Shown: positions 62,401 through 64,000 of the stretch, piece after piece
How the letters are laid out: every line of letters starts with the position of its first letter
How positions within the stretch are numbered: the first letter of the stretch is position 1
Assembly (NCBI GenBank): GCA_037576195.1
Contig: CM075102.1
Span: forward strand, 7,750,001-7,814,000
Origin: Phytoseiulus persimilis
Lineage: Eukaryota; Arthropoda; Arachnida; Mesostigmata; Phytoseiidae
Length of the DNA stretch: 64,000 bases
Reading direction: 5' to 3'
Position numbers and translations under genes: made by a program
Notes under the pieces: model-generated
What the model was told of the DNA's origin: nothing
What the model saw: only the letters and a program-made list of their open reading frames with translations
The model's database searches: none

Positions 62401-63648
62401 CACGAAACTGTGGTCATCTGCGTATTTCTGCTCGCATGATTGATCCCCAAAAACCTCGTGTTGAGTAGGATGGCTGTGGTAAACTTGCCGTGACAAAATC
62501 CCGTTGCGAGGAACTTCGGTGCGAGAGCTTTTGCCGCGAAGGCGTGAGTCGAGATTTCACAACAAATCCTCTCCGCGGCGAAATCTCGCACAGTGAAGTT
62601 TCTTATGACAACGTTTCACGAAGCCTCCAAATCCGATTGGATCACGAATCCCCCGCGAACTCCCCCGCAATCATTCTCAAGAATATGTCAGCGTAAGAGC
62701 CATCGCTATTATACGCTGTTCTTCCCTTCTCTCCGAACGGTGGCTCGTTTCGAGTTCTTTCTCTGCCCTGACAGGAGGGCTCCCGTTGTCACCTGGCTCG
62801 ATGTCAGGATTCCGAAAGAGCTGTGGATCGAATTTTGTCTCACTGCCAACCGCGATTACCGATACCTAAAGATCGCGACTTCAGCGATGTTCGTTCAGAA
62901 TCAGCGCACGAGAAGTTCGGCTCCACGAGAAGCTGGAAGTGTTAACGAGAAAACGCATCATCAGATCGGTTGGCATCTCTCCGCCGCATGATCAGCGAGA
63001 CGGAACAATCGAATCGTCATTCTAGAGAGCTCGAACTGAAGAAATTCGGTTTCGCTCTACGAGAGCAGGTTGTGAGCAATCTGTGCGCTTCTCCACGTCA
63101 AAAGCTGGGGATGACTCTCGAGGAACTTGTACTCCCGTGTTCTCCGGGTTTCCCGATGTGAGAATCGGGCCGAATCACACAGGATTCACAATGAGGAAAT
63201 TGCACATAGGCGGACGTTGCAAGAGATTCAAAAGTTGCGCTCTGTTCCATCCAATGGGACAGAACCCTCTCCCTTTGGGCGGAGTTATCAGAACGAATAC
63301 TTTGGCGGCAGCCTCGTTCTCACAGGATATCTTCACGACATCATCAAAGCCCTCTAACAGTTGCTATTAGAGCTAGACGACGAGGACAAGCAACGCAGAC
63401 CCGGTCTTCATCAGCGGTCCGTCGAAGCTAGTCATCGGCGATCCCTCTGTGTGCTCAGTGCGCGACCAGCAGCTCCTTGGAGTTCCGCTAGAACCGGTCT
63501 CTCCGCGACCGACTCACTCACGTTCTCTCCAGGTCGAGCTACGGCTGGCAGTCAAGGAACTTGACGGTCAGTCAACAGCCAGACAATTTCAACCCCAACC
63601 GGCACCACGAGATACAGGAAGCGAATCCTCGTTCCTGAGTGGCGCAAA
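53468..63648. other. 10 kb without a recognisable gene
   Basis: I find no domain-bearing exon here. The longest frame is on the minus strand at 57146-58003 (285 codons from an ATG), Arg/Ser-rich and without domain, signal peptide or obvious splice context. Others are under 150 codons. The last kilobases on the right should contain the promoter and 5' untranslated region of the TGF-beta ligand gene; the sequence directly upstream of its start is open in more than one frame but contains no earlier ATG that fits a signal peptide. Confidence 0.35.
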
Positions 63649-64000
63649 ATGCCTTGGTCCGTCGGACTCCTTCTCGTGATCTCCCTCGGAGTCGTATGCG
63701 CCTCAGACCACCAGAACTACACATGCCCCAGCTGCTCCGAGGACCTGGAGTTCGTGAAGATGATGCGGATCAACGAGGTCAAGAATACGATTCTCGAGAA
63801 ACTTCGTCTCTCGAGGGTCCCCAATATCACCAGTGCAGATCTCGAACATTTGCCACCCATCGATCAATTGATCTCAGACTTCGGCCTGAGCGCCGACATG
63901 TACAGCGATCAACCGACGGAGCCTCTCGGCGAGAGCACCTACTACGAAGATGATAAGTACCACGTTAATGTGGAGCGAGCAGCCCTCTTCCCCGACACTG
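63649..64000 (+). CDS. TGF-beta family ligand, activin/myostatin-like (5' part)
   Basis: The gene starts at ATG 63649-63651 and is cut by the window edge after 117 codons. Residues 1-18 (MPWSVGLLLVISLGVVCA) are a signal peptide. The mature propeptide begins near YTCPSC, as in inhibin-beta and activin precursors. It continues with the family's alpha-1 and latency-lasso segment: EVKNTILEKLRLSRVPNITS, then LPPIDQLISDF. An EDDKYHVNVERAALFP segment resembles the DDDYHATTE region of myostatin and myoglianin. The product would be a secreted precursor cleaved by furin, with the cystine-knot ligand at its C-terminus outside this window. It would signal through activin-type receptors and Smad2/3-like proteins. 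Whether it is an activin or a myoglianin orthologue cannot be settled from the propeptide alone. Confidence 0.85.
   Translation, partial: MPWSVGLLLVISLGVVCASDHQNYTCPSCSEDLEFVKMMRINEVKNTILEKLRLSRVPNITSADLEHLPPIDQLISDFGLSADMYSDQPTEPLGESTYYEDDKYHVNVERAALFPDT

Overview
The window looks like a gene-sparse piece of arthropod nuclear DNA. The signs are introns of tens to about a thousand bases with GT..AG borders, roughly balanced base composition, degenerin/ENaC channels, an activin/myostatin-type ligand, a decayed mariner transposon and non-LTR retrotransposon scraps. A chelicerate, perhaps a mite, is my best guess, but this is inference. I see no bacterial operon, CRISPR array, rRNA or tRNA.

Left part (1-21.3 kb) holds the well-supported genes. 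A plus-strand two-exon gene (4154-5676) encodes a secreted trypsin-like protease with two thrombospondin type 1 domains. Two tandem minus-strand paralogues (7704-10682 and 11911-14504) encode degenerin/ENaC sodium channels; their splice sites and phases could be worked out by aligning them with each other. A minus-strand six-exon gene (18450-21248) encodes a complete 368-residue CRAL-TRIO (SEC14-like) lipid-binding protein with a charged N-terminal extension.

Middle part (21.3-45.6 kb) has no gene I can identify with confidence. It holds a deleted mariner copy (about 21.7-22.4 kb), several isolated exon-like segments with good splice sites (23.4, 26.8, 27.56, 31.4-31.75 and 35.9-36.1 kb) and long stop-poor but unrecognised frames. 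These could be outer exons and introns of larger genes.

Right part (45.6-64 kb) is repeat-rich. It has two non-LTR retrotransposon fragments (45.6 and 48 kb), a 2.5 kb minisatellite of 45-bp units with higher-order structure (50.9-53.5 kb) and a three-unit outlier of that repeat at 46.3 kb. After another 10 kb without a recognisable gene, the 5' end of a TGF-beta-family ligand gene begins at 63649 and runs off the window.

The identified genes do not form one pathway: they are an extracellular protease, ion channels, a lipid carrier and a growth factor, as expected of neighbouring eukaryotic genes. Exon borders were found by eye and may be off by a base. No database search was run.
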